In this document: piece after piece, positions 1 to 8,016 of the stretch
How the letters are laid out: each line of letters opens with the position of its first letter
Position numbering within the stretch: the first letter of the stretch is position 1
Assembly (NCBI GenBank): GCA_963754235.1
Contig: CAVWFK010000046.1
Coordinates: forward strand, 124,001 to 188,000
Reading direction: 5' to 3'
DNA length: 64,000 nucleotides
Source: DATAYA01 sp963754235
GTDB taxonomy: Bacteria > Pseudomonadota > Alphaproteobacteria > Acetobacterales > Acetobacteraceae
Position numbers and translations under genes: made by a program
The notes under the pieces: model-generated
What the model saw: only the letters and a program-made list of their open reading frames with translations
Told to the model about the DNA's origin: nothing
The model's database searches: none

Positions 1-475
1 GGATCAGGCGCGTGGCCGTTGCGTCGGCCGTCGCAGGGTCGAGCGCCGCCGCCGGCAGGATCGCCACCTGCTCGATCAGTTCTTTGCGCCGGTAGAGATG
101 GAAAGTATGGAAGTTGCAGAAGCCCCACAGCGGCAGCTCGCGGAAGCGACGGAACTGGTCCTCGTCGTGGCCGTGCAGGCGTCCAGGCGCCAGACTGTTG
201 CCCGGCTGCTTCAGCTCGATGAAGGCGCGGGCCGGTTCGCCCGGACGGGCGAAGGCGAGGTCCGGCCGCCCGATCGCCTGCTTGCGGTACTCGGGCAATA
301 CGCGCGGCGCGAGCGACAGGGATTGCGCCAGCAGCGCCTCGATCAGCGCCTGAAAGCTCGGCGCCAGCAGTACTTCGAGTCCCGTGCCATCGCCGCCGAT
401 GCCCGGGTTTGCGCGCCGGTCGGCCCGTACGGCCGCCGCGAACCGCTCGATCTCGTGCGTCGCCGCGGCTGTCAT
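1..475 (-). CDS. Restriction/DNA-methylase-type protein, N-terminal part (runs off the left edge)
   Basis: Minus-strand frame opening with ATG at 475 and still open at base 1, so only about 158 N-terminal residues are visible. Residues 60-95 read PEYRKQAIGRPDLAF followed by FIELKQPG, giving a PD...ExK nuclease signature (D72, E87, K89). The following GHDEDQFRRF and LWGFCNFHTFHLYRR segments are typical of the N-terminal nuclease-like module of large single-chain N6-adenine restriction-methylase proteins (type ISP/IIG-like). The methylase domain would lie outside the window. The gene faces away from the tRNA-Met gene and belongs to the chromosomal flank of the integrated element. The family call is confident in outline; the exact restriction type is inference. 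Confidence 0.72.
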   Translation of the reverse strand, partial: MTAAATHEIERFAAAVRADRRANPGIGGDGTGLEVLLAPSFQALIEALLAQSLSLAPRVLPEYRKQAIGRPDLAFARPGEPARAFIELKQPGNSLAPGRLHGHDEDQFRRFRELPLWGFCNFHTFHLYRRKELIEQVAILPAAALDPATADATATRLI

Positions 476-655
476 GCCGTGTGCGGCCCTGCTCCGTTCC
501 TGGTCACGACTCCCCCGCCCGCGTCCCCGATCGCCAGTGTGCAACCTACTGTTGAACGGGCCAAGGACCCTTGCGCGGCGCCTCGCTCGCGCGGACCGCC
601 CAATTGACGCCCCCATGCCTCCCGCCTATCTCCTGGCCCGCGCACTGGCGCATGG

Positions 656-727
656 GGCGGCGTAGCTCAGCGGTAGAGCAGGGGAATCATAATCCCTTGG
701 TCGGTGGTTCAAATCCGCCCGCCGCTA
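656..727 (+). tRNA. tRNA-Met (CAU), integration site of the island
   Basis: A cloverleaf folds from 656: acceptor GGCGGCG/CGCCGCT, D-arm GCTC/GAGC, anticodon stem GGGGA/TCCCT with loop ATCATAA (anticodon CAT), T-stem GGTGG/CCGCC, discriminator A at 727. The bases after it are CCG, so the terminal A of CCA is not encoded here. The displaced original 3' end at 15678-15726 does carry CCA. The 3' half, from 682 on, is thus the copy supplied by the integrated element. Elongator Met is likeliest; a tRNA-Ile2 with modified CAU cannot be excluded from sequence alone. Confidence 0.93.
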
Positions 728-729
728 CC
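682..729 (+). repeat. attL: 48-bp direct repeat inside tRNA-Met
   Basis: Identical over 48 bp to 15678-15725. It spans the anticodon arm through the CC of the acceptor end. Identity stops at base 681 (G versus A in the right copy) on one side and at 730 (G versus A) on the other, which defines the att core. Confidence 0.93.
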
Positions 730-1162
730 GTGTCTTTTCAACCACTTGCGAGCCGTCAGATACCACCGACGCACCGTTGTTTGCCGCTTCGGGCTTCAAT
801 GGGGCTTCAATGGCGGCGAGTCACCCCCTAATTGCGGGGCTGGCGGGAGACGTGCTGCCCAGCAACCGGCGTGCGATGCCGCGTTCGTGATGAGGGTTCG
901 ATCCCCTCATTATCACCGGCCACCGGCGCCGCGAAGCAGACTACGGCTCGATGGCAGAACGCGGCACTATTCTGGCATGGGGCGGGGAGGTGAGGGCGAC
1001 CCGTCCGATCCTTTCGAGGGCCGGCCTACCCCCGAGAAAAAATTTCACCACTTCGACCGGCTCGAATTGCCCCGCGCCCGACCGGCCGCCCAGGCTCGGC
1101 GGCGCCTGCACCGGACGCCTGCGTCGGGCCGCTTCCGCGATCTCGGTAACGAACGTTTGCAA

Positions 1163-1190
1163 TTAACATGCGCTTGCAATCGGGTATAAA
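1163..1190 (+). promoter_or_regulatory. Candidate sigma-70 promoter of the PEP-CTERM gene
   Basis: TTAACA at 1163-1168 and TATAAA at 1185-1190 are separated by 16 bp, in an otherwise GC-rich stretch, 44 bp before the ATG at 1234. The rest of 730-1233 holds no gene that I can support. Confidence 0.45.
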
Positions 1191-1233
1191 GGGCAGGCGT
1201 CAGTGGCGCATAGTGATTGTCGGAGGGTCGGCC

Positions 1234-1872
1234 ATGAAAAGAACGCCTCAACTCCTCGGCGCGTTCGGCCTCGCGGTCGGAATGGTCGCAACGGCGCAGG
1301 CGGCGCCAATCACCGGCGGGACAACCCAGGTAACCCTCACCTCTGCGTCGATCTTGGCCTCGCTCGGCGCGAGCATCTCGCCGCTCGGCTCCGCCACGCT
1401 CTCGTCGGGCACAAATCCTGTTGCCACGTTCCCGATCACCGGGGGCTCAACCAGTTCAACAGGCGACCTTATCCAGCATGTGGGCAGCGGCCTTGAGATA
1501 TCCGCCAGCTCCCCTACCACGGTCGTGAATACCCGTCATTACCTGATCGACACGGCGAACGCCGTGATCGACGCTGGTGTCTCGATCAATGGCGGTTCAG
1601 CAAGCAACATCGGGCTATTCACGCTCGGCTCTAGCGGCCTCTCCAACGTCCCGTTGACACTTACCCCGGCCGCCGTGACCGCGCTCAACAACGCGTTCGG
1701 CATCAACGTGCTTAATACGTCCCTTCAGATCGGGACCTTGACGAGCTCGCCGACCGTTGGCTCCGGTGCGCCTGGCCCCGTCGCCGCGCCCGAGCCGGCC
1801 ACGGCCACGGTACTCGGCGTGGGGTTGCTCGCCCTAGCGGCGGCTCGGCGCCGGACGCGCGCGGCTCCCTGA
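1234..1872 (+). CDS. PEP-CTERM sorting-domain protein
   Basis: A 212-residue secreted protein. ATG at 1234 follows GGAGGG at 1221-1226 and is preferred over an upstream in-frame ATG because it opens a clean signal peptide (MKRTPQLLGAFGLAVG...AQA, about residues 1-23). The mature part is Ser/Thr/Gly/Ala-rich without recognisable enzyme motifs. The last 27 residues are a PEP-CTERM anchor: PEPATATVLG, a hydrophobic stretch, then RRRTR. Such proteins are recognised by exosortase/EpsH systems, and no exosortase is in this window. A candidate promoter precedes it and a hairpin follows. It lies inside the integrated island next to attL, where a second, unrelated PEP-CTERM gene also sits. Confidence 0.8.
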   Translation: MKRTPQLLGAFGLAVGMVATAQAAPITGGTTQVTLTSASILASLGASISPLGSATLSSGTNPVATFPITGGSTSSTGDLIQHVGSGLEISASSPTTVVNTRHYLIDTANAVIDAGVSINGGSASNIGLFTLGSSGLSNVPLTLTPAAVTALNNAFGINVLNTSLQIGTLTSSPTVGSGAPGPVAAPEPATATVLGVGLLALAAARRRTRAAP

Positions 1873-1884
1873 TCGCGCGCCCGC

Positions 1885-1918
1885 ACCGGCCGAGGTTGTC
1901 ACCTCGGTTGAGGCCGGT
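1885..1918 (+). terminator. Nested hairpin after the PEP-CTERM gene
   Basis: CCGAGGT (1890-1896) and ACCTCGG (1901-1907) form a 7-bp stem around TGTC. An outer pair ACCGGC/GCCGGT (1885-1890 and 1913-1918) can alternatively extend it. It starts 13 bp after the stop codon. There is no strong T-run, so a Rho-independent role is only likely. Confidence 0.5.
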
Positions 1919-2040
1919 TTGTGTCCGGCATGGCTGGGCTGTCGCCTGAGCCGGGCCGGACCGGCGTTTCGGCCGTGCGCGCGCCTAGGCGAGCGGAGTT
2001 CGCTGAGTTCGTGTAATTGCCACTGAGCGCATGTTCTGAC

Positions 2041-2446
2041 CTATGCACTAGGAGCTGGTACGCGGCGTCGCTCCCTGGCGTCGTTTTTCCGCACCGCGTT
2101 GACGCGCGGGCTGATCGGCCAGAGCCGCAGCACGTCCTCATCCGCCGGGCGCAGCAATGCCGCTGCATCGCCTTCCACCGCCCCGAGCCACACCGGCCAG
2201 TCTGCCGGCTCGATCACCACCGGCATTTGGTTGTGGATCGGCGCCAGCAGCGCGTTGGCGTGCGTGGTAGAATACGGCCGAAGCCGGGGCCGTAGGATGA
2301 ACCCATTCCCCGCGTATCGAGAGGACGGCCTTGTCGCGGTCAGGCGCGGAAGCGCATGACACCCAAAGCGCGGAGATTGTTGCTCGACCGCTATCGGGTC
2401 GAAACCGGGGAACGGTGCGAGCGGCGCGATCTTCAGCATTGTTTAT
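2041..2446 (-). pseudogene. SRAP (YedK/HMCES-type) peptidase relic
   Basis: The minus strand encodes the recognisable C-terminal core of the SOS-response-associated peptidase family: ANALLAPIHNQMPVV then LLRPADEDVLRLWPISPRVN. A second frame upstream (near 2440-2400) carries a degenerate INNAEDRAARTVPRF, resembling the family's INARAETVA..PAF segment. The reading frame is broken, and the N-terminal Met-Cys of the catalytic site is absent, so this cannot be an active DNA-protein crosslink sensor. The family is about 220 residues; only about half is traceable. It lies between the two PEP-CTERM genes in the island and probably reflects an older cargo gene. Confidence 0.68.
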
Positions 2447-2497
2447 CGTCCCAGCGTCAGCCATTGTTGCCACAGTGACCAGAGGGGAGGGAGCGAC

Positions 2498-3163
2498 ATG
2501 ACGGTCGTGTCACGCATTGCGGGGGCGGCGGCGGCGCTCGGCGCTGCGCTGCTGCTCGGCTCCGGCCTGTCCGCCCCGCCGGCGTGGGCGGGTTACGTCG
2601 TGACGCTCAAAGAAGTCGGGAGCGATGTCGTCGCGACCGGAAGCGGACCACTCGACCTGACCGGCCTAGAACCTAGCGGAGTTAACTTCAGCACGGCCGC
2701 GATAATACCTCCTGGCTTTATCAATACCGGGCCGGCAAACTCGACCGGATTTAACCAATACTCCGGGACTTCCGGGCCAGTTGGACAGTTCAATGGACCG
2801 GAGAGTTTCGGGAGCGGTTTTACTGAACACGACGCCGACAGCGGCAGCGGAGACCTCGTCGGGATATTTGCGACGTTTTCTATTCTTGTGCCAGGCGGCT
2901 ACGTCTCCAACAATCCCCTGTCGGATACCTCGACGTATCTCAACCAGACCTTCAGCAGCCTTGGTGTGACGCCCGGCACCTATGTCTGGAGCTGGGGAAC
3001 CGGACCGAACCAGAACTTCACGCTCCACATCGGCCTCTTAGGCGCCCCTGGTCCCATCCCCGGCCCCGTCTCTGTCACTGAACCCGCTAGCGCGTTGCTG
3101 CTCGGAGCAGCGCTCGCCGGGCTGCTGTTGGCAGGTGCGATCCGATGCGTCAGGCATCCATAG
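2498..3163 (+). CDS. PEP-CTERM protein with conserved secreted domain
   Basis: A 221-residue protein preceded by a strong Shine-Dalgarno (GAGGGGAGGGAG, 5-8 nt before the ATG). Residues 1-31 are a signal peptide ending AWA. The mature part opens YVVTLKEVGSDVVATGSG and later has SGSGDLVGIFATF and YVSNNPLSDTSTY, then TPGTYVWSWGTG. This matches a recurrent family of PEP-CTERM proteins in Alphaproteobacteria that I know only as uncharacterised. The C-terminus has TEPASALLLG, a transmembrane stretch and a basic RCVRHP tail. It is the second PEP-CTERM gene in the island; the first shares no obvious sequence with it apart from the anchor. Likely exported and anchored or processed by a chromosomally encoded exosortase. 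Confidence 0.82.
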   Translation: MTVVSRIAGAAAALGAALLLGSGLSAPPAWAGYVVTLKEVGSDVVATGSGPLDLTGLEPSGVNFSTAAIIPPGFINTGPANSTGFNQYSGTSGPVGQFNGPESFGSGFTEHDADSGSGDLVGIFATFSILVPGGYVSNNPLSDTSTYLNQTFSSLGVTPGTYVWSWGTGPNQNFTLHIGLLGAPGPIPGPVSVTEPASALLLGAALAGLLLAGAIRCVRHP

Positions 3164-4025
3164 AACGCCGTTCCCGCCGCGCAACGCGCCGATCCGCGAC
3201 TCCGCGTTGAGTGCAGCCGGGATCGGAACACCGGGAGATCGCGGCAACAAGGTCATCGCGGAACGCGGTTGGCCCGGCACCAGCCACGGTCCGGCTGCCG
3301 CTGGCGTTAGCTACTTTGGGTATGCGGACGCTGAGCGTAAAGCTGGCCGCCAACCAATGTCACCGGAACAATGGATAAATTCCCAACATTCCGGGAAGTG
3401 ACACGCATCGTGGAGACCGAGTATCTGCCTGAGCGAGCGAGCTGTTGTGGGCAGCAAATTCACCATTGCGGGTGCTGTCGAGGCGCACTGCTCGACCCTC
3501 TGCGCTGCTGAGCTACGGCACTCACGGCGATGAGTAGAAGCGGGATGCAGATCAGTTTCGGTGTCGCCGGGTCATCCCTTGATCTGGTGATGGGGCAAAA
3601 CATTTCCCGATGACGGGGCACCATGGGGCAAGCCGGATGCTACGTCGTCGCGCACGAACGTGCCCAAGGATGGCGGAGAGCTGCCGTCACTGATTACCGC
3701 ATATGCGGGCGGCTGGAGTCACTCGGTCGACCTTTCAGCCGAGAGCTTGCTGCCCAGCCGCATGATGGCCGAGGTGATGGTTGCGTGGCCATCTGAACCA
3801 CAGAAACCCATGGCAAACGTAACTCGCGCCATGACGCTCGCGTCGCAGCCTATAATTTTGGACTTGATGTGGGGCACGAACGCGCGTGGGGCATCGGAGC
3901 CACGTTCCGCTGCCTCGTCAGCATGGACCCCGGCGACGGCAAGAATGCGGCCGCCCAACTCCTTTACTGCGCTACAGACGGATAGCAGACGTCAGGGGTG
4001 CAGAGTGCGCTATGATACGGCCTCG
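3164..4025. other. Island interval without a confident gene
   Basis: About 860 bp. A plus frame at 3135-3401 and a minus frame at 3719-3958 (TTG start at 3955 preceded by AAAGGAG; 79 residues including CGSDGHATITSAIM) are open but match nothing I recognise. Base composition dips locally toward AT. It may contain decayed cargo; I see no repeats, RNA gene or promoter strong enough to name. Confidence 0.4.
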
Positions 4026-4481
4026 ATGGCAAAACGAGCCGCATCCCTCACGCAGCTGTCTACCAGTGAGCGGCAACTCCTCAAGGAGATTGACCTCGCC
4101 GGCCTTGAAGCACGCCTGCACGCGGCCGACATGATTGCGCTTCTGGTGGGCTTTGCCAAGGACCCGACCTTGTCGGCCGAGACGCGGCGTCCCTGCGCCA
4201 ATGACGTGCTGGACCGCGCCTACGGCCGGCCTGTCTCGGGTGACTGGCAGCGGGTTGTGCCGGTGGCGGCGGTAGTGGCGCAGGGGGGCGACGTGGTGGC
4301 CCGCATCGCGGCTGCCGCAGCAGCAGCCAACGAAATGGTGGAGATGGATCGGTACTTGGGCAAGGTGCCTTCGGATCAGTGGCCGCCGTGGCTTGTGGAG
4401 CGGATCGGGCCTGCCGGTGTGGAGGCGTTCAAGGAGATCGCCCGCGAAATGGTGCGATCGAACGCGCGGCCCGCGATCTAG
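4026..4481 (+). CDS. Small phage-type hypothetical protein (terminase-small-like C-terminus)
   Basis: A 151-residue protein. I start it at ATG 4026 (MAKRAASLTQLSTSERQ) rather than at an earlier in-frame start because upstream residues look non-coding. The middle, AADMIALLVGFAKDPTLSAE followed by CANDVLDRAYGRPV, resembles the AA..LLDRGYGRP helix-turn motif common in small phage or island proteins annotated as DUF5681 or terminase small subunit. The rest is helical and Ala-rich. It is transcribed toward the tcmP gene and separated from it by an inverted repeat. Role unknown; a packaging-related or DNA-binding function would fit a phage-satellite island but is inference. Confidence 0.55.
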   Translation: MAKRAASLTQLSTSERQLLKEIDLAGLEARLHAADMIALLVGFAKDPTLSAETRRPCANDVLDRAYGRPVSGDWQRVVPVAAVVAQGGDVVARIAAAAAAANEMVEMDRYLGKVPSDQWPPWLVERIGPAGVEAFKEIAREMVRSNARPAI

Positions 4482-4605
4482 TGGTCAAAATCTCACGCTT
4501 GAATACCATGACGTGGGGCCGCTCTCGACCCGGTAGAGGAACCTCACCGGCGGCTGGAAGACCAGCAGGTCGTGACCCATCTCGGACGTCCAACTGCCCT
4601 TCGCT

Positions 4606-4638
4606 AGACGGCCGGAATTGGCCAATTCCGGACCGTCT
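4606..4638. terminator. Long inverted repeat between convergent genes
   Basis: 4612-4631 is a perfect 20-bp palindrome (CCGGAATTGG and its mirror), flanked by AGACGG (4606-4611) and CCGTCT (4633-4638), so 16 bp on each side can pair with one unpaired A. It lies between the stop at 4481 and the tcmP stop at 4701, the right place for a bidirectional terminator. There is no U-tract; a protein-binding site is the alternative. Confidence 0.45.
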
Positions 4639-4700
4639 GCTTTCGCCCAAAGATCATGCGAAGCGGAACAACTGGAGTGGCCCGTCCGCCACGTCTCTTC

Positions 4701-5879
4701 TCATCCCATTGATTCGATGATCGCCGACCGCGCGATGCGGCCGTCGTCGGACGGAACCTTCTTCCCCGGCAGCCAGTCGGGGAAGTATAGGCGTCCTTCC
4801 TTCCGATGCTTGGCCGCTATCTTGTTCAGCTCGGGCTTTGTCACCGCGTGCCTGGCGAGCACTCGCGGCCAAACGTCACCGTAGGTGGCGCGATCGGGAT
4901 AGGCAGGTGCGAGTGCAAGCAGTAGGGCATCGGCCTTTCTGCGCTCCGCCTCGAGGTACATCTCGGTCTCGGTCTTACCCATCTCGACCTGGCCGAAGAG
5001 CTCGGACTGTTCGCCGTGAGTTTTTGCTTTGCGCATCGACGTCCGCACTGTCTCCTGCCTGACGAGCGTCTCGATTTGCACCTTGCGAAAAACCTCAATG
5101 CCCGAGGATCGGCGATTCGCATAGATCAGCGAATAGAGTGTTCGGTCCTTCATGGGCCGGAAGATCGGCGTTTCCGCAACGAACCCGTAGCTGCCGATGC
5201 TCCGCATCGTGTCGGAGAAGGCCTCAACCAGGATCTCCTTCCTCACGTTCGCCAACCTCTTCCCAGCAACTGCCGTCGCGCCGACAAGCCTGGGGCGCCA
5301 TCCCGGGGCCACGAACAGTTCGTCCAGGCCCTGTTCCGGGCAGTCTCGGACATCGACGCCGCCCGGTTGATGAACTCGAACATGAAGTTGAACAGTACCT
5401 CGCAGTTCGGTCGCTGCAGCAGGGGCGCGATACCCTTCATGACGATGCGCCAACCCTTCGGGTCGATGAAAAGGAACGAGAAGGCGTTCGTGGAAGTCGT
5501 GCAGCAGGGTCGGCACCAGCGGGACGAACTCGCCGCGGAACGGCTCGACCTCGATGTCGGGGAAACGGGCCGGTATGGCCTGCAGGTCGGCGAACGCCTT
5601 TTGCCGCTTCTCGACCAGCAGCGCGCGCATACAAATCGTCCGCCCGCGGCCCGCCCACGCCTGCTTCGCCTTTCGCATCTCGGCGAGCGAGATGCCGAAA
5701 GACGTATCGCCGAAGCCCTCGTCGGCACTCTCCCACGGCCCCGAAAAGCCGTCGACGTATACAAACTCGTCGTACTTGCTGACAGTCTTGTGGATGAGTG
5801 CGGAGAAGTAGCTGCGCAGCAGCAAGTGCTTGATGAAGGCCTGTTCCCGCCCGACATATTTATCGAGCGCGACCGTCAT
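4701..5879 (-). CDS. tcmP: Three-Cys-motif partner protein TcmP (two frameshifts)
   Basis: Read from ATG 5879. The N-terminus has FSALIHKTVSKYDEFVYVDG followed by FSGPW, the glycine-rich segment typical of TcmP proteins. The expected FLFIDPKGWRIVMKGIAPLL block appears only in a neighbouring frame (about 5345-5480), while the first frame resumes at LFVAPGWRPRLVGATAV and runs to the stop at 4701. Two compensating single-base shifts near 5480 and 5345 are needed; reconstructed length is about 390 residues, normal for the family. Whether they are real or sequencing errors cannot be told here. TcmP proteins occur beside DUF5131 proteins, as here: its ATG directly abuts the partner's TAG (TAGATG), so the pair is translationally coupled. 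Biochemical activity is unknown to me. Confidence 0.75.
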   Translation of the reverse strand: MTVALDKYVGREQAFIKHLLLRSYFSALIHKTVSKYDEFVYVDGFSGPWESADEGFGDTSFGISLAEMRKAKQAWAGRGRTICMRALLVEKRQKAFADLQAIPARFPDIEVEPFRGEFVPLVPTLLHDFHERLLVPFHRPEGLAHRHEGYRAPAAATELRGTVQLHVRVHQPGGVDVRDCPEQGLDELFVAPGWRPRLVGATAVAGKRLANVRKEILVEAFSDTMRSIGSYGFVAETPIFRPMKDRTLYSLIYANRRSSGIEVFRKVQIETLVRQETVRTSMRKAKTHGEQSELFGQVEMGKTETEMYLEAERRKADALLLALAPAYPDRATYGDVWPRVLARHAVTKPELNKIAAKHRKEGRLYFPDWLPGKKVPSDDGRIARSAIIESMG

Positions 5880-6618
5880 CTAGGCTGCGCGCGTCGCCAC
5901 GGGCATCGGCAGCTCGTTCCACTCCCGGCCGTCCAAATTCCGGCCACCGGTCTTTGGCCGGATGCCGCCCCACTGCTTGAAGAAGAAGGCGACGCCCTGT
6001 TCGGCACACTGGTCGCGAACCTCGCGCGCCCAATCGATCTGCATCGGTCGGGCGCCGGAGCCGCTCTCCCCGCCGGCGATCACCCAGTGGATGCCCCGTA
6101 GGTCCACCCGCCGACGGGCCGATCAGCGGCTCGATCGAGAGGAAGCGCACCGCGGCGGGCGCCGCTCGGAGATGGTCGATGCGCGACCGTGATCGACCGT
6201 CCTCGACCGACACCCCCAGCCATATATGTGCTGGGGGTGTCGAATCGGCGTAGCGGCGCTTGAGATAGTCGCGCATCAGCGAACTGCGCTTGGTCAGCAC
6301 CTGGAAGACGTGCCAATCGGCCGCCTCCATCGCGTCGAACACGCTATCAATGAATTGACGCGGCACCTGCTTGTGGAACAGGTCGCTCATCGAGTTGACG
6401 AAGATCATGCGGGGCCGCCGCCAAGACAGGGGCTGGCCGATCCGCTCAGGGCGTAGCGTCAGATCGAAGCCGTTCTCGAACGGATGACCCGGGACGCCAC
6501 GGAAACGCTCGGAGAAGCGCGAGGCATAGCAGTTGTCGCAGCCAGCCGTGATCTTCGTGCACCCCGTCACGGGATTCCACGTCGCATCGGTCCACTCGAT
6601 CGAGCTACCGTCCGCCAT
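5880..6618 (-). CDS. DUF5131 (phage Gp37/Gp68-type) three-Cys protein, frameshifted
   Basis: Start chosen at ATG 6618 (MADGSSIEWTDATWNPVTGC), the usual family N-terminus, over the ATG two codons earlier. Cysteines 20, 27 and 30 form the three-Cys motif C-x6-C-x2-C followed by Tyr, thought to bind an Fe-S cluster in this radical-SAM-like family. Next come RPRMIFVNSMSDLFHKQVP, VFQVLTKRS and WLGVSVED, all family blocks. A single-base shift near 6110, after FLSIEPLIGP, moves the frame; the conserved tail WVIAGGESGSGARPM ... FFFKQWGG continues to TAG at 5880. Reconstructed length is about 246 residues. It forms a two-gene unit with tcmP. Family members are common on phages and genomic islands; a defence or DNA-modification role is plausible but unproven. 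Confidence 0.8.
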
Positions 6619-6705
6619 CCGCACCCAGTCCCGAACAGATGCAAATCATACATGGAGCCGGGTCTGGCGCAATGCGAAACCCAACGATTTTCGCATAATT
6701 CCGGC

Positions 6706-6965
6706 TCAGCGCCTCTTCGGGCGCTGCTTCTTCCGACCGGACGCTGGCCGCGCCTTCGCCTCGGCTGCCTCGATCGCCGCGCCGCGCGTCTCCGCGTCCG
6801 GGAAGAAAGCGAGGACGTCGGCCGTGGCCCGCCGCATAGGATCACCGGCGAAGCCGAGCGCAATGGCCATGTAGAAGGTATCCTTGGGGTTCTGGAAGCC
6901 TCGACCACGACCGTGCTCGGCCATGCGATAGAAGGCCACCGGACCGGTGTGCGTGTGATTGCTGA
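6706..6965 (-). pseudogene. C-terminal half of a DUF5677-like gene split by IS5-type element
   Basis: From the duplicated TCA at 6963-6965 the minus frame reads SNHTHTGPVAFYRMAEHGRG and continues through FQNPKDTFYMAIALGFAGDP to a basic tail (RKKQRPKRR) and stop at 6706. The segment is the direct continuation of the N-terminal part ending ...FRFLYRLF at 8017. Removing the element and one TCA copy restores CGT CTG TTC AGC AAT CAC, in frame. The SSH.H..P..FYRM..RGRG pattern is typical of an uncharacterised family of about 290 residues (DUF5677-like). Function unknown. Confidence 0.72.
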
Positions 6966-8016
6966 GAGTGACTCGAATCGCGGTCGGAACGCCTCAGTAT
7001 ATTGACTTAATGGGGAAATTTGGCCCACCACGGCGGCTCAAGCGGCTGCCAGCCGTCGCATCATGAGCTTGACACTGGTGATGTAAAGCCAAGTCACCGC
7101 GCTTTGGGTTGTCGCCTCGAAGTCTTTGGCCAGGCGACGGTTGCGGTTGAGCCATGCAAAGGTGCGTTCGACGACCCATCGCCGGGGCAGCAGGACGAAG
7201 CCCTTGGCGGCGTCTGACCGCTTGACGATCTCGATGGTCCAGTCGCCGAGGTTTTCGAGGACGCCCTTCAGCTTGTCACCGGCATAGCCCCCGTCGGCGA
7301 AGACATGGCGCAACCAGGGGAAGGCGCTGCGGACGCTCGCCAGCAGGCCTGGCGCCCATCGCGATCTTGAACGTCGGCGGGGTGAACGATGATCCCGACC
7401 GGCAGGCCGATCGTGTCGGTGAGAATATGGCGCTTTCGGCCTTTGATCATCTTCTCGGCCGCATAACCGCGCGGACCACCAGCCTCCGTGGTCTTGACCG
7501 ACTGGCTGTCGATCACGCCCGCGCTCGGACTTGCCTCGCGGCCGGCGGCCTCGCGCACCAACATCAGCAGCGCATGATTGATGGTCTGCCAGGTTCCGTT
7601 ATCCCGCCAAGCAAGAATACCGCTGCACCGTCGTGAACGGAGGGAACTCCTTCGGCAGTAGCCGCCACTGGCAGCCCGACTGTGCGATATAGAAGATCGC
7701 ATCGACGACATCTCGCAAGTCGGTCTCGCGCGTCCGCCCGCAACTGGCCGCCGCGGGGAGGTGCGATTCGATGACGCCCCACTCCTCGCTGGTGGTATCG
7801 CTTGCATAGCGCAGCCCATCGCGCCGATACTTGGCGCGCGTGATTTCAGGCCAGGCCATCGGGTCATTCCTTCGTGTCTTCGCAACCACGAGAGAACCGA
7901 AGCCGCTGAAATCACGCAACCCCGTATAATTCCTGCAGACCGCAAGGTGACCCACCCATCGTCCACTTCCTTGAATGACTCGCTAAACTATTCCGGGACC
8001 ATTCCGGGTCAGCCTC
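6966..8016 (-). mobile_element. IS5-family (IS427/IS1031-type) insertion sequence
   Basis: 1051 bp bounded by imperfect inverted ends, GAGTGACTCGAATCG at the left and GAGGCTGACCCGGAATG read inward from the right, with a 3-bp target duplication TGA (TCA on the minus strand) at 6963-6965 and 8017-8019. A TNA target fits the IS427 group. The ends and duplication are supported because excising 6966-8019 joins the flanking gene perfectly. It carries one transposase region on the minus strand. Confidence 0.82.
7038..7859 (-). CDS. IS5-family transposase (multi-frame)
   Basis: Starts at ATG 7859 (MAWPEITRAKYRRDGLRYAS). OrfA ends at 7599 after AIFYIAQSGCQWRLLPKEFP. A second frame continues with AWRDNGTWQTINHALLMLVR, then VIDSQSVKTTEAGGPRGYAA and KGRKRHILTDTIGLPVG. 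A third frame near 7350 carries FADGGYAGDKL and RRWVVERTFAWLNRNRRL to TGA at 7038, so the DDE domain is complete only across shifts. The first shift, at the orfA/orfB overlap, may be the programmed frameshift usual in this group. The second, near GGGCGCC at about 7350, needs one extra base and may be a sequencing error or inactivation. Confidence 0.82.

Noticed and set aside
5016..6101. Plus-strand frame of 361 codons opposite tcmP
   Set aside because: Antisense shadow of the minus-strand TcmP/DUF5131 genes; composition is Arg-rich and motif-free.
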